Shown here: piece by piece, positions 1 to 5,717 of the stretch
Layout of the letters: every line of letters begins with the position of its first letter
Position numbering within the stretch: position 1 is the first letter of the stretch
Source of the DNA: Gammaproteobacteria bacterium
GTDB taxonomy: Bacteria; Pseudomonadota; Gammaproteobacteria; Pseudomonadales; UBA7434
Length of the DNA: 9,232 nucleotides
Direction of reading: 5' to 3'
Assembly: GCA_024280785.1 (NCBI GenBank)
Contig: JAJRPK010000277.1
Span: 1-9,232, forward strand
Made by a program: the position numbers and the translations under genes
The notes under the pieces: model-generated
The model's database searches: none
What the model saw: the letters and a program-made list of their open reading frames with translations, nothing else
Told to the model about the DNA's origin: nothing

Positions 1-253
1 GTATGAATTTTTGGATCGCCTTATTTCTATATCTATTCCGCGAATTCGAGATTTTCGTGGTTTGAACGCAAAGTCATTCGATGGCCGTGGTAACTACTCC
101 ATGGGTGTTACCGAACAAATTATTTTTCCAGAAATTGATTACGATAAAATTGATACGATCCGCGGTTTGGATATTGCGATTACTACTACGGCAAAGACTG
201 ATGAACAAGGACGAGCGTTATTGGCGGCATTTAACTTTCCGTTTCGTACGTAG
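1..253 (+). CDS. rplE: 50S ribosomal protein L5, 3' part
   Basis: L5 is a large-subunit protein that binds 5S rRNA and sits in the central protuberance, contacting S13 across the subunit interface (family knowledge). The gene enters from the left edge already open. Base 1 looks like the last base of a Met codon, and complete codons run from base 2 to the TAG at 251-253, giving the last 83 residues of a protein that is about 179 residues in E. coli. Recognisable C-terminal blocks are PRIRDFRGL, SFDGRGNYSMGV, EQIIFPEIDYDKID and RGLDIAITTTAKTDEQGRAL, closely matching E. coli L5. The TTG at 11 is an internal Leu codon, not a start. The protein ends in the usual FPFR-type tail. rpsN follows after 41 bases, in standard spc order. 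Identification is essentially certain; only the N-terminal half is missing. Confidence 0.98.
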   Translation, partial: YEFLDRLISISIPRIRDFRGLNAKSFDGRGNYSMGVTEQIIFPEIDYDKIDTIRGLDIAITTTAKTDEQGRALLAAFNFPFRT

Positions 254-294
254 TGTTAATTATTAAAATTTGAAAGGTTTAGAGGCGAACACGA

Positions 295-600
295 ATGGCT
301 AAAAGGTCAATGATAGAGCGAGAAAAAAAGCGCGCAAAGATCGTTGCAAAATACGCAACTAAGCGAGCTGCTATTAAGGCGATTATTGTAGATCCCAATG
401 CAAGTGATGATGATAAGTGGGATGCTCAAGTAGCTCTGCAAAAACAGCCGCGAAATGCAAGTTCAAGCCGACAGCGACGACGTTGTCAGATTACTGGCAG
501 ACCGCACGGCGTTTATCGTAAGTTCGGCTTGTGCCGAAATAAGATACGTGAAGCTGCAATGAATGGTTTCTTGCCTGGTTTGGTAAAGGCCAGTTGGTAG
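295..600 (+). CDS. rpsN: 30S ribosomal protein S14
   Basis: S14 is a small-subunit head protein that binds the 3' major domain of 16S rRNA (family knowledge). At 101 residues it has the length of the long, zinc-independent E. coli type. Diagnostic pieces are MAKRSM at the N-terminus, ASSSRQRRRC near residues 55-64, TGRPHGVYRKFGL at 67-79, REAAM at 85-89 and the terminal PGLVKASW. The ATG at 295 is preceded by AGAGG at 281-285 with a 9-base spacer. Cysteines occur at residues 64 and 80. These are the places of the first cysteine of each pair in zinc-binding short S14 proteins, while the second partners are replaced (CQIT and CRNK), so no zinc site is expected. A 90-base spacer separates it from rpsH. 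Confidence 0.98.
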   Translation: MAKRSMIEREKKRAKIVAKYATKRAAIKAIIVDPNASDDDKWDAQVALQKQPRNASSSRQRRRCQITGRPHGVYRKFGLCRNKIREAAMNGFLPGLVKASW

Positions 601-690
601 CCTGATGGCTAGAGTGAAAATTAGAGCGATAACTAGAACCATGATCATCGTAGCAGTTGCAGAGAGTAAAAGGGTAATCGGAGAAACAGT

Positions 691-1086
691 ATGAGTATGC
701 AAGACCCTATAGCCGACATGTTGGCACGAATTCGGAATGCCCAGATGGCTGAAAAGGTGTCGGTTAGTATGCCCTCATCGACAACTAAAGTAGCGATTGC
801 TAACGTGCTTAAGCAAGAAGGTTTTGTAACGGCCGTTGAAGTAGCAGATAACGATGGCAAGCCATCTTTGTCAATTGAATTGAAATATTTTGATGGTCGG
901 GCGGTTATTGAAGAAATTCACCGTGAAAGTCGGCCTGGATTGCGGGCTTACTCTGGTAAAGATGATTTACCTAAGGTTCGTGGTGGTTTAGGCATCGCCA
1001 TTATTTCGACTAATAAAGGTGTTATGACCGATAAGCAGGCGCGTAAAGCCGGTGTCGGTGGAGAGGTTCTCTGTACAGTTTTCTAA
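691..1086 (+). CDS. rpsH: 30S ribosomal protein S8
   Basis: S8 is a primary 16S rRNA-binding protein of the small-subunit central domain. In E. coli it is also the translational repressor of the spc operon, acting at a site near the start of rplE (established); that site would lie upstream of this window. The product is 131 residues against 130 in E. coli, with the N-terminal block MSMQDPIADMLARIRNAQ, the central MPSSTTKVAIANVLKQEGF and the C-terminal RNA-binding signature GLGIAIISTNKGVMTDKQAR followed by GVGGEVLC. The ATG at 691 is supported by GGAG at 680-683, 7 bases upstream. A second in-frame ATG at 697 is less well spaced, and MSMQDP matches the family start. The start codon overlaps the TGA of a 29-codon ORF in the preceding spacer (see findings). 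Confidence 0.98.
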   Translation: MSMQDPIADMLARIRNAQMAEKVSVSMPSSTTKVAIANVLKQEGFVTAVEVADNDGKPSLSIELKYFDGRAVIEEIHRESRPGLRAYSGKDDLPKVRGGLGIAIISTNKGVMTDKQARKAGVGGEVLCTVF

Positions 1087-1195
1087 ATCTAATTATATGG
1101 ATTAGATGAGATTTCAGCGCGATATGCGTGATACATAGTGTGTAAATGAAACGGTCTGTAAGTAAAATAGCGGTTAAGAACTTTAGGTAGAAGAT

Positions 1196-1729
1196 ATGTC
1201 ACGAGTAGCGAATAGCCCGGTCACGGTGCCTTCAGGCGTCGAGATCAAGTTAAGTGAAGACCAGATTGCGGTAAAAGGCAGCAAGGGTAATTTGGAACTG
1301 AACTTGCACCCGTTAGTCGAAGTGAAGTTAGACGACGGAGTGTTGACGTTTTCTGCACGTACTAAAGCGAAGCAGTCACGCGCATTAAGTGGCACCTTTA
1401 GATCGCTGATAAACAATATGGTTGTTGGCGTAACCAATGGCTATGAAAAGAAATTACAGCTTAATGGCGTGGGTTATCGAGCCAAAGCTTCCGGGAAAAA
1501 GCTAAACTTGACCTTAGGTTTTTCGCATCCGGTAGAGTTTGAGATTCCAGAGGGAATTACGGTTGAAACACCGAGCCAGACTGAAATTGTATTGAAGGGT
1601 GTAAGCAAGCAATTGGTTGGTCAGACAGCTGCAGAGATAAGGTCATTTAGACCGCCAGAGCCATACAAGGGCAAAGGTGTTCGTTATATGGGCGAGCATG
1701 TTCGCCGTAAAGATGCTAAGAAGAAATAG
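1196..1729 (+). CDS. rplF: 50S ribosomal protein L6
   Basis: L6 is a two-domain large-subunit protein that binds 23S rRNA near the sarcin-ricin loop and the factor-binding site (family knowledge). The 177-residue length equals the E. coli protein. The N-terminal half carries SRVANSPV, the IAVKGSKGNLELNL strand and SRALSGTFRSLINNMVVGVTNGYEKKLQL. The second domain has GVGYRAKASGKKLNLTLGFSHPV and the family signature PEPYKGKGVRY at residues 154-164, followed by the basic tail HVRRKDAKKK. The start at 1196 has only a modest ribosome-binding site (AGG at 1185-1187). The preceding 109-base spacer is long for this operon and holds a weak 7-bp hairpin and two tiny ORFs. rplR follows after 54 bases. 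Confidence 0.98.
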   Translation: MSRVANSPVTVPSGVEIKLSEDQIAVKGSKGNLELNLHPLVEVKLDDGVLTFSARTKAKQSRALSGTFRSLINNMVVGVTNGYEKKLQLNGVGYRAKASGKKLNLTLGFSHPVEFEIPEGITVETPSQTEIVLKGVSKQLVGQTAAEIRSFRPPEPYKGKGVRYMGEHVRRKDAKKK

Positions 1730-1783
1730 CCGTTAGAGAAAACGAATTGAGTTAGCTTAGGCTAGGTAAAGGTGTAAAGAGAG

Positions 1784-2134
1784 ATGAACGACAAAAAACA
1801 AGCCAGACTACGTCGCGCACGTCGTAGCCGTGTAAAAATTCGTGACTTGGGTGCATATCGTTTAAGTGTGAGCCGAACGCCGCGTCATATTTACGCGCAA
1901 ATTATTTCAGCAGCGGGTGATAAGGTTTTGGCAGCTGCGTCTACGTTGGATAAATCTTTGCGATCAGGTAGTACTGGTAATATTGAAGCGGCTAAAAGCG
2001 TTGGTGCATTAATTGCCGAACGCGCGAAAGCAGCGGGTATTGCTGAGGTTGCGTTTGATCGAAGTGGTTTTAAATATCACGGTCGTGTAAAAGCGTTAGC
2101 AGAAGCTGCGCGTGAAGCGGGTCTTGAATTCTAG
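1784..2134 (+). CDS. rplR: 50S ribosomal protein L18
   Basis: L18 binds 5S rRNA together with L5 and L25 and helps dock it in the central protuberance (family knowledge). The protein has 116 residues, close to the 117 of E. coli. It begins with a very basic arm (KKQARLRRARRSRVKIRD), typical of L18, then the core strands RLSVSRTPRHIYAQII and DKVLAAASTLD. The conserved C-terminal block follows, with AAKSVGALIAERAKAAGI, VAFDRSGFKYHGRVKALAEAAREAGLEF. The ATG at 1784 follows a purine-rich AAAGAGAG stretch that serves as ribosome-binding site. rpsE begins only 9 bases beyond its stop, the tightest non-overlapping junction in this cluster, so these two cistrons are probably translationally linked. 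Confidence 0.98.
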   Translation: MNDKKQARLRRARRSRVKIRDLGAYRLSVSRTPRHIYAQIISAAGDKVLAAASTLDKSLRSGSTGNIEAAKSVGALIAERAKAAGIAEVAFDRSGFKYHGRVKALAEAAREAGLEF

Positions 2135-2143
2135 GGTATTGGT

Positions 2144-2653
2144 ATGGCGTTTAACGAAAAAAACAGAGACAACGAAGAAGGCCTTCAGGAAAAACTGGTT
2201 CAGGTCAATCGAGTTGCAAAAGTAGTAAAAGGCGGTCGAATTTTTGGCTTTACTGCGCTGACTGTTGTTGGTGATGGAAATGGACGTGTAGGTTTCGGTC
2301 GCGGTAAAGCGCGTGAAGTGCCTATAGCCATTCAGAAGGCAATGGAGTCAGCACGCCGTAATATGATTGATGTAGATTTAGCTGATGGCACTCTGCAGTA
2401 TCCTGTGCGAGCAGCGCACGGTGCATCGAAGGTTTATATGCAGCCGGCGTCCGAAGGTACGGGTGTTATTGCCGGTGGAGCGATGCGTGCTGTGTTAGAA
2501 GTTGCCGGTGTTCACAATGTGTTGGCAAAATGCTACGGCTCGACGAACCCTGTTAATGTAGTAAGGGCGACGATTAAGGGGCTAGGCAATATGCGTTCTC
2601 CAGAAGGCATTGCAGCGAAGCGCGGAAAATCAGTAGATGACGTTACTGCATAA
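2144..2653 (+). CDS. rpsE: 30S ribosomal protein S5
   Basis: S5 is a small-subunit body protein at the mRNA entry side. It takes part in decoding accuracy and lies next to the spectinomycin-binding helix (family knowledge). The product has 169 residues (167 in E. coli). Its N-terminal dsRBD-like domain contains KLVQVNRVAKVVKGGRIF and FTALTVVGDGNGRVGFGRG, the family signature. The C-terminal domain has ASEGTGVIAGGAMRAVLEVAGV and NPVNVVRATIKGL. The VKGGRIF loop implicated in spectinomycin resistance in other bacteria appears wild-type. The ribosome-binding site overlaps the rplR stop (TAGGG at 2132-2136) with a 7-base spacer from the G-run to the ATG, consistent with coupling to rplR. A short perfect inverted repeat (CGCTTT/AAAGCG, 2672-2684) lies shortly after its stop. 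Confidence 0.98.
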   Translation: MAFNEKNRDNEEGLQEKLVQVNRVAKVVKGGRIFGFTALTVVGDGNGRVGFGRGKAREVPIAIQKAMESARRNMIDVDLADGTLQYPVRAAHGASKVYMQPASEGTGVIAGGAMRAVLEVAGVHNVLAKCYGSTNPVNVVRATIKGLGNMRSPEGIAAKRGKSVDDVTA

Positions 2654-2749
2654 TTTGCATCGTCGGATTTGCGCTTTAAAAGCGTAGTACAGCCTGATTA
2701 GCGTATAAATAGTTATTAGATGATAGATTGGTGATCGGAGTTTAGACTC

Positions 2750-2941
2750 ATGGCAAGTGGAAAAACCGTAACAGTTAAGCAAATACGAAGCAGTGCAGGC
2801 CGCTTGAAAGCTCACAAGTCTTGTTTGCGTGGTTTGGGTCTGCGTCGCATAGGTCATGTCGTGACGGTTGAAGATACACCATCTACCCGCGGTATGATTA
2901 ATCAAGTGCACTATTTGCTTAGTGTCGAAGGTGCAGAGTAA
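2750..2941 (+). CDS. rpmD: 50S ribosomal protein L30
   Basis: L30 is a small surface protein of the large subunit, present in many but not all bacteria (family knowledge). The 63-residue product is a few residues longer than the E. coli form (59), mostly at the N-terminus (MASGKTVTVKQ) and in the final GAE. The core is unmistakable: GRLKAHKSCLRGLGLRRIGH, then EDTPSTRGMINQVHYLLSVE. GGAG at 2737-2740 lies 9 bases before the ATG. The stop codon at 2939-2941 shares its last base with the rplO ATG (TAATG), a stop/start overlap suggesting coupled translation of L30 and L15. Its 96-base upstream spacer contrasts with the near-contiguous rpsE-rpmD junction I recall from E. coli. Confidence 0.98.
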   Translation: MASGKTVTVKQIRSSAGRLKAHKSCLRGLGLRRIGHVVTVEDTPSTRGMINQVHYLLSVEGAE

Positions 2942-3408
2942 TGAGTGAACTGATGCGATTAAATAGTCTAAGTCCTGCGGATGGTGCGAAACATAGTACT
3001 AAGCGTGTTGGTCGAGGTATCGGCAGTGGATACGGCAAGACTTGTGGCCGTGGTCACAAGGGTCAAAAGTCTCGTTCGGGCGGAAGTGTACGGCCAGGCT
3101 TTGAAGGTGGCCAGATGCCTTTGCAAAAACGTTTGCCTAAGTACGGTTTTACGTCCAGAGTTGGTCGGGTTAGCGATCAAGTTCGTGTTGGTGAAATAGG
3201 CAAAGTCGAAGGTGATGTTGTAGATTTACCCGCGCTGATTGCGGCTGGGTTGGTTGGGCATCATATACTGCATGTCAAAATATTTTTACAGGGGGAGTTA
3301 ACTCGTCCTCTAACGGTTAAAGGCATACGTGTATCAAAAGGAGCTCGTGCAGCAATTGAGGCGGCGGGCGGTACAATTGATGAAGGCATAGACAGTAATA
3401 GTAAATAG
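2941..3408 (+). CDS. rplO: 50S ribosomal protein L15
   Basis: L15 is an early-to-middle assembly protein whose long glycine- and arginine-rich N-terminal extension threads into 23S rRNA (family knowledge). That extension is visible at residues 22-73: RVGRGIGSGYGKTCGRGHKGQKSRSGGSVRPGFEGGQMP then RLPKYGFTSR (residue blocks). The globular domain ends with VSKGARAAIEAAGG. The 155 residues exceed the E. coli 144: four extra at the start (MSEL before the usual MRLN) and a short GIDSNSK-type tail. The start is a choice between 2941 and the in-frame ATG at 2953. I prefer 2941 because it overlaps the rpmD stop and AAGG at 2928-2931 is 9 bases upstream, while 2953 has no good ribosome-binding site. Confidence 0.96.
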   Translation: MSELMRLNSLSPADGAKHSTKRVGRGIGSGYGKTCGRGHKGQKSRSGGSVRPGFEGGQMPLQKRLPKYGFTSRVGRVSDQVRVGEIGKVEGDVVDLPALIAAGLVGHHILHVKIFLQGELTRPLTVKGIRVSKGARAAIEAAGGTIDEGIDSNSK

Positions 3409-3462
3409 ACAGCGGTATCCTGGTTACTGTTTAACTCTCTAATTTAAGATGCAATAAATATT

Positions 3463-4797
3463 ATGGCGAAGCCCGGAATATCTCCCACAAAGCAATCAGG
3501 ACTCACAGAATTGTGGGCTCGTCTGCGCTTCGTGCTACTTGCGATATTCATTTATAGAATTGGCACCCATATTCCTGTACCTGGTATTAACCCCGATAGA
3601 CTGGCAGATATGTTTAACCAGAATCAGGGCACCATGTTGGGCATGTTTAATATGTTCTCGGGTGGTGCACTCGAGCGAATGAGTATATTGGCTCTGGGGA
3701 TTATGCCCTATATATCGGCCTCGATTATCATGCAGTTAATGGGGTCGGTGAGTACCCATCTAGAGCAGTTAAAGAAAGAAGGTGAAGCGGGCCGCAGAAA
3801 GATCACTCAGTACACTCGTTATCTCACTGTGGGTCTTGCACTTGTTCAAGCAGTCGGTATGTCTGCGGGTTTGGCAAATCAGGGGTTGTCCTATGCTGCC
3901 GGCATTAGCTTTTATTTACCGGCCATTGTATCGCTAGTGACTGGTGCAGTATTTTTAATGTGGTTGGGCGAGCAAGTAACGGAGCGCGGAATAGGCAACG
4001 GAATTAGCTTGCTAATCTTTGCAGGTATCGTGGCGGGGCTACCGGCTGCCATTGGCCAGTCACTTGAGCAAGCAAGAACGGGCGAAATGAACGTCCTTTT
4101 ATTGCTAGGTGTTTTCGTTGTGGCTATTGCATTGATTTTCTTCATTGTAAGAATTGAGAGAGGCCAGCGACGAATTACGGTGAATTATGCCAAACGCCAG
4201 CAAGGCCGTAAGGTTTTTGCGGCCCAGACAAGCCATTTGCCGTTAAAAGTTAACATGGCTGGTGTAATACCAGCGATATTTGCATCCAGTATTTTGTTGT
4301 TTCCCGCATCGATTGCGCAATGGTTTGGGCAGTCAGAAGGGGGGGCTGAGTGGTTACAGGATCTTGCGCTTTATATCAGCCCAGGTCAGCCACTTAATGT
4401 ATTGCTGTTTACGGTTTTCATTATCTTTTTCTGTTTCTTTTATACCGCGTTGATGTTTAACCCCGTTGAAGTGGCAGAAAACCTGAAGCGTTCGGGTGCG
4501 TTTATTCCTGGCATTCGTCCAGGCAAGCAGTCGGCCGAGTATATTGACGGAGTATTAACTCGTTTGACCATGTTTGGGTCGTTATATATAGCAGGTATCT
4601 GTTTAATGCCCCAGTTTTTGCAAGTGTTTGCTAATGTCCCATTTTATTTGGGCGGAACATCGTTGCTTATTGTCGTGGTCGTGGTCATGGACTTTATGTC
4701 ACAAGTACAGTCCCATTTGATGTCGCATCAATACGACTCAGTGATGAAGAAAGCAAATTTAAAGAATTTTGGTGGAAGTGGTTTAGCCCCTAAATAA
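3463..4797 (+). CDS. secY: Protein translocase channel subunit SecY
   Basis: SecY is the inner-membrane channel of the Sec translocon, working with SecE and SecG and with SecA or the ribosome to export or insert proteins (established). The 444 residues (443 in E. coli) show ten hydrophobic segments at about 20-38, 75-93, 118-138, 150-168, 182-199, 210-229, 268-288, 310-332, 367-388 and 395-413. The plug region is FNMFSGGALERMS at about 62-74, and the cytoplasmic C5 loop contains FIPGIRPGKQSAEYID. Other hallmarks are EQLKKEGEAGRRKI and KVFAAQTSHLPLKVNMAGVIPAIFASS (as separate blocks). Its place after rplO is the conserved spc position. The ATG at 3463 fits MAKxG starts of relatives but lacks a clear Shine-Dalgarno; an ATG-CAA-TAA mini-ORF lies at 3449-3457. 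Confidence 0.98.
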   Translation: MAKPGISPTKQSGLTELWARLRFVLLAIFIYRIGTHIPVPGINPDRLADMFNQNQGTMLGMFNMFSGGALERMSILALGIMPYISASIIMQLMGSVSTHLEQLKKEGEAGRRKITQYTRYLTVGLALVQAVGMSAGLANQGLSYAAGISFYLPAIVSLVTGAVFLMWLGEQVTERGIGNGISLLIFAGIVAGLPAAIGQSLEQARTGEMNVLLLLGVFVVAIALIFFIVRIERGQRRITVNYAKRQQGRKVFAAQTSHLPLKVNMAGVIPAIFASSILLFPASIAQWFGQSEGGAEWLQDLALYISPGQPLNVLLFTVFIIFFCFFYTALMFNPVEVAENLKRSGAFIPGIRPGKQSAEYIDGVLTRLTMFGSLYIAGICLMPQFLQVFANVPFYLGGTSLLIVVVVVMDFMSQVQSHLMSHQYDSVMKKANLKNFGGSGLAPK

Positions 4798-4823
4798 CCC
4801 CATATCCTTTGATAGCAAGGGGT
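4797..4823 (+). other. Stem-loop directly after the secY stop
   Basis: ACCCC at 4797-4801 pairs with GGGGT at 4819-4823. Inside it TATC (4803-4806) pairs with GATA (4811-4814) around a CTTT tetraloop, with a small asymmetric internal loop between the two helices. The first paired base is the last base of the secY stop codon. It is followed by AATTTAG rather than a run of T, so it is not a standard intrinsic terminator. A 3'-end stabiliser or a weak pause between secY and rpmJ is possible. This is a paper fold only. Confidence 0.35.
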
Positions 4824-4873
4824 AATTTAGCGAGTGGTAGAGCTTAAACCAGCGAACAATTTGGAGATTTGAA

Positions 4874-4990
4874 ATGAAAGTACGTGCTTCGGTTAAGAAA
4901 ATGTGTCGTAACTGTAAAATTATTAAGCGCCGTGGAGCGGTTCGGGTTATTTGCAGCGCGGAGCCTCGCCACAAGCAAAGACAGGGTTAA
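4874..4990 (+). CDS. rpmJ: 50S ribosomal protein L36
   Basis: L36 is the smallest large-subunit protein and binds 23S rRNA near the base of the L7/L12 stalk (family knowledge). The 38-codon frame from the ATG at 4874 to TAA at 4988-4990 reads MKVRASVKKMCRNC, then KIIKRRGAVRVIC, then SAEPRHKQRQG. The zinc ribbon is complete as C11-x2-C14-x12-C27-x5-H33, so this is the zinc-binding C+ form rather than the zinc-free paralogue. GGAG at 4863-4866 lies 7 bases before the ATG. It occupies the usual last position of the spc operon between secY and rpsM. The last codons take part in an inverted repeat with downstream DNA (4980-4986 with 5015-5021). Confidence 0.98.
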   Translation: MKVRASVKKMCRNCKIIKRRGAVRVICSAEPRHKQRQG

Positions 4991-5021
4991 GTTATTTCAG
5001 GCATTGATTTTTTGCCCTGTC
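4980..5021 (+). other. Inverted repeat at the rpmJ 3' end with a competing hairpin
   Basis: GACAGGG at 4980-4986, inside the last rpmJ codons, is perfectly complementary to CCCTGTC at 5015-5021, giving a 7-bp GC-rich stem around a 28-base loop. A second hairpin (CAGGCA at 4998-5003 with TGCCCTG at 5013-5019, one bulged C) shares the same right arm and so excludes the first. The T-run at 5008-5013 lies in the loop rather than after the stem, so neither form is a textbook terminator. Confidence 0.3.
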
Positions 5022-5283
5022 AAAGGTATCCTGTCGCGCCGTTTTTGTCAGCTTAGTGCAAAAGAAGATTAGTGGTGAGTTATTTAGTATTCAGTATAGT
5101 TGTTATTTTATAAGTTGTTGAAAGTAAAAGAAAAACGCAAATCGAAATTATATGTGGGTGTAGGAAGGATAATTACATCCATAGCTTTAACAGATTGAAA
5201 CAGGGGCTGACTGGCGGTTGAGAGCGAGTAAGCCCTTAAAGCAAGATTTATTATAGATTACCTATAGAAATTGGAGATTTTTA
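4991..5283 (+). other. Long gene-free gap between rpmJ and rpsM
   Basis: This 293-base interval is the largest gene-free stretch in the window and the boundary of the spc and alpha operons. The first 150 bases contain the right arm of the rpmJ 3' inverted repeat, a repeated CCTGTC motif (5016-5021 and 5030-5035) and an AT-rich stretch from about 5080 to 5150. A TATAGT -10-like hexamer at 5095-5100 has no credible -35 partner, so no promoter is called. Only ORFs with poor starts are present, among them an extension of an out-of-frame rpmJ shadow. The last 130 bases form the structured rpsM leader, described separately. Confidence 0.6.
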
Positions 5284-5304
5284 ATGGCCCGTATAGCCGG
5301 AGTC
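5153..5304 (+). promoter_or_regulatory. Structured rpsM leader, candidate S4-responsive alpha-operon control element
   Basis: Three adjacent stems can be drawn. Stem I pairs 5153-5162 with 5174-5183 (10 bp, two G.U, an 11-base loop containing GGAAGGA). Stem II pairs GCTTTAA (5184-5190) with TTAAAGC (5236-5242) and, above a one-sided 13-base bulge, GGGCT (5204-5208) with AGCCC (5231-5235). Stem III pairs TATAG (5252-5256) with CTATA (5262-5266). The ribosome-binding site GGAG is at 5273-5276, 7 bases before the rpsM ATG. In E. coli, S4 represses the alpha operon by binding a pseudoknot across the rpsM start (established). Here CTGGC in the stem II loop (5211-5215) could pair with GCCGG in rpsM codons 5-6 (5296-5300). 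Equivalence to the E. coli element is inferred from position and foldability, not shown. Confidence 0.5.
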
Positions 5305-5640
5305 AATATTCCTGACCACAAGCACACAGTCATCGCACTGACGTACATTTATGGCATTGGAACTACATCTGCTCAGCAATTGTGCGAGGAAACGGGCATC
5401 GATCCAGCGATTAAGATCAGCGCTTTAAACGAAAGTGAAATGGATCTTTTGCGGGCAGAAGTTACTAAACGTACGGTAGAAGGTGATCTTCGTCGCGAAG
5501 TCTCAATGAATATCAAGCGATTGCTTGATTTGGGTTGTTATCGGGGTATGCGTCATCGCAAAGGCTTACCTCTGCGGGGCCAACGTACCAAGACGAATGC
5601 CCGTACTCGTAAGGGACCTCGTAAGCCTATCCGTCGATAG
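5284..5640 (+). CDS. rpsM: 30S ribosomal protein S13
   Basis: S13 sits in the 30S head, contacts L5 across the intersubunit bridge, and reaches the P-site tRNA with its C-terminal tail (family knowledge). The 118 residues equal the E. coli length. The start MARIAGVNIPDHKHTVIALT and YIYGIG are followed by the helix-two-turn-helix core. The family signature is in LLDLGCYRGMRHRKGLPLRGQRT, and the basic tail is TNARTRKGPRKPIRR. The ATG at 5284 shares its A with a TAA in another frame and has GGAG 7 bases upstream. As first gene of the alpha operon it is the expected target of S4 translational control. Its start codons may take part in leader pairing. rpsK follows after 77 bases. Confidence 0.98.
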   Translation: MARIAGVNIPDHKHTVIALTYIYGIGTTSAQQLCEETGIDPAIKISALNESEMDLLRAEVTKRTVEGDLRREVSMNIKRLLDLGCYRGMRHRKGLPLRGQRTKTNARTRKGPRKPIRR

Positions 5641-5717
5641 GTTTGATGATTGTTAAATTGTTAAAGTAAGAAAATACATTTTCTGGCGCACGGCGCTGAA
5701 AGCAGGAAAACTAAGTA

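Noticed and set aside
1086..1107. ATCTAAT/ATTAGAT hairpin after rpsH as a terminator
   Set aside because: A 7-bp A/T-rich stem with no T-run after it; the following genes are in the same operon.
2630..2911. 93-codon - strand frame over the rpsE end, spacer and rpmD
   Set aside because: Mostly antisense to rpmD, with no start signal or family resemblance; a shadow of the real gene.
4783..4974. 63-codon - strand frame over the secY-rpmJ spacer and rpmJ
   Set aside because: Antisense to rpmJ over half its length, and the rest covers a hairpin region; no domain or ribosome-binding site.
4884..5072. 62-codon + strand frame overlapping rpmJ
   Set aside because: It overlaps the certain L36 gene in another frame, has no recognisable product and lacks a good ribosome-binding site; its tail simply runs into the untranslated gap.
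5095..5100. TATAGT as a -10 box for an alpha-operon promoter
   Set aside because: The sequence at the correct distance upstream (GTGGTG around 5072-5077) is not a -35 box, and AT-rich DNA yields such hexamers often. TTGAAA at 5118-5123 likewise lacks a properly spaced -10.
5100..5198. TTG-started ORF of about 32 codons in the rpmJ-rpsM gap
   Set aside because: Only TTG starts, no Shine-Dalgarno, and it runs through the stem I region whose complementarity better explains the sequence.
5670..5683. GAAAAT/ATTTTC inverted repeat between rpsM and rpsK
   Set aside because: Its two-base spacing is too tight for a stable loop and the pairing is A/T only; expected by chance in AT-rich spacers.
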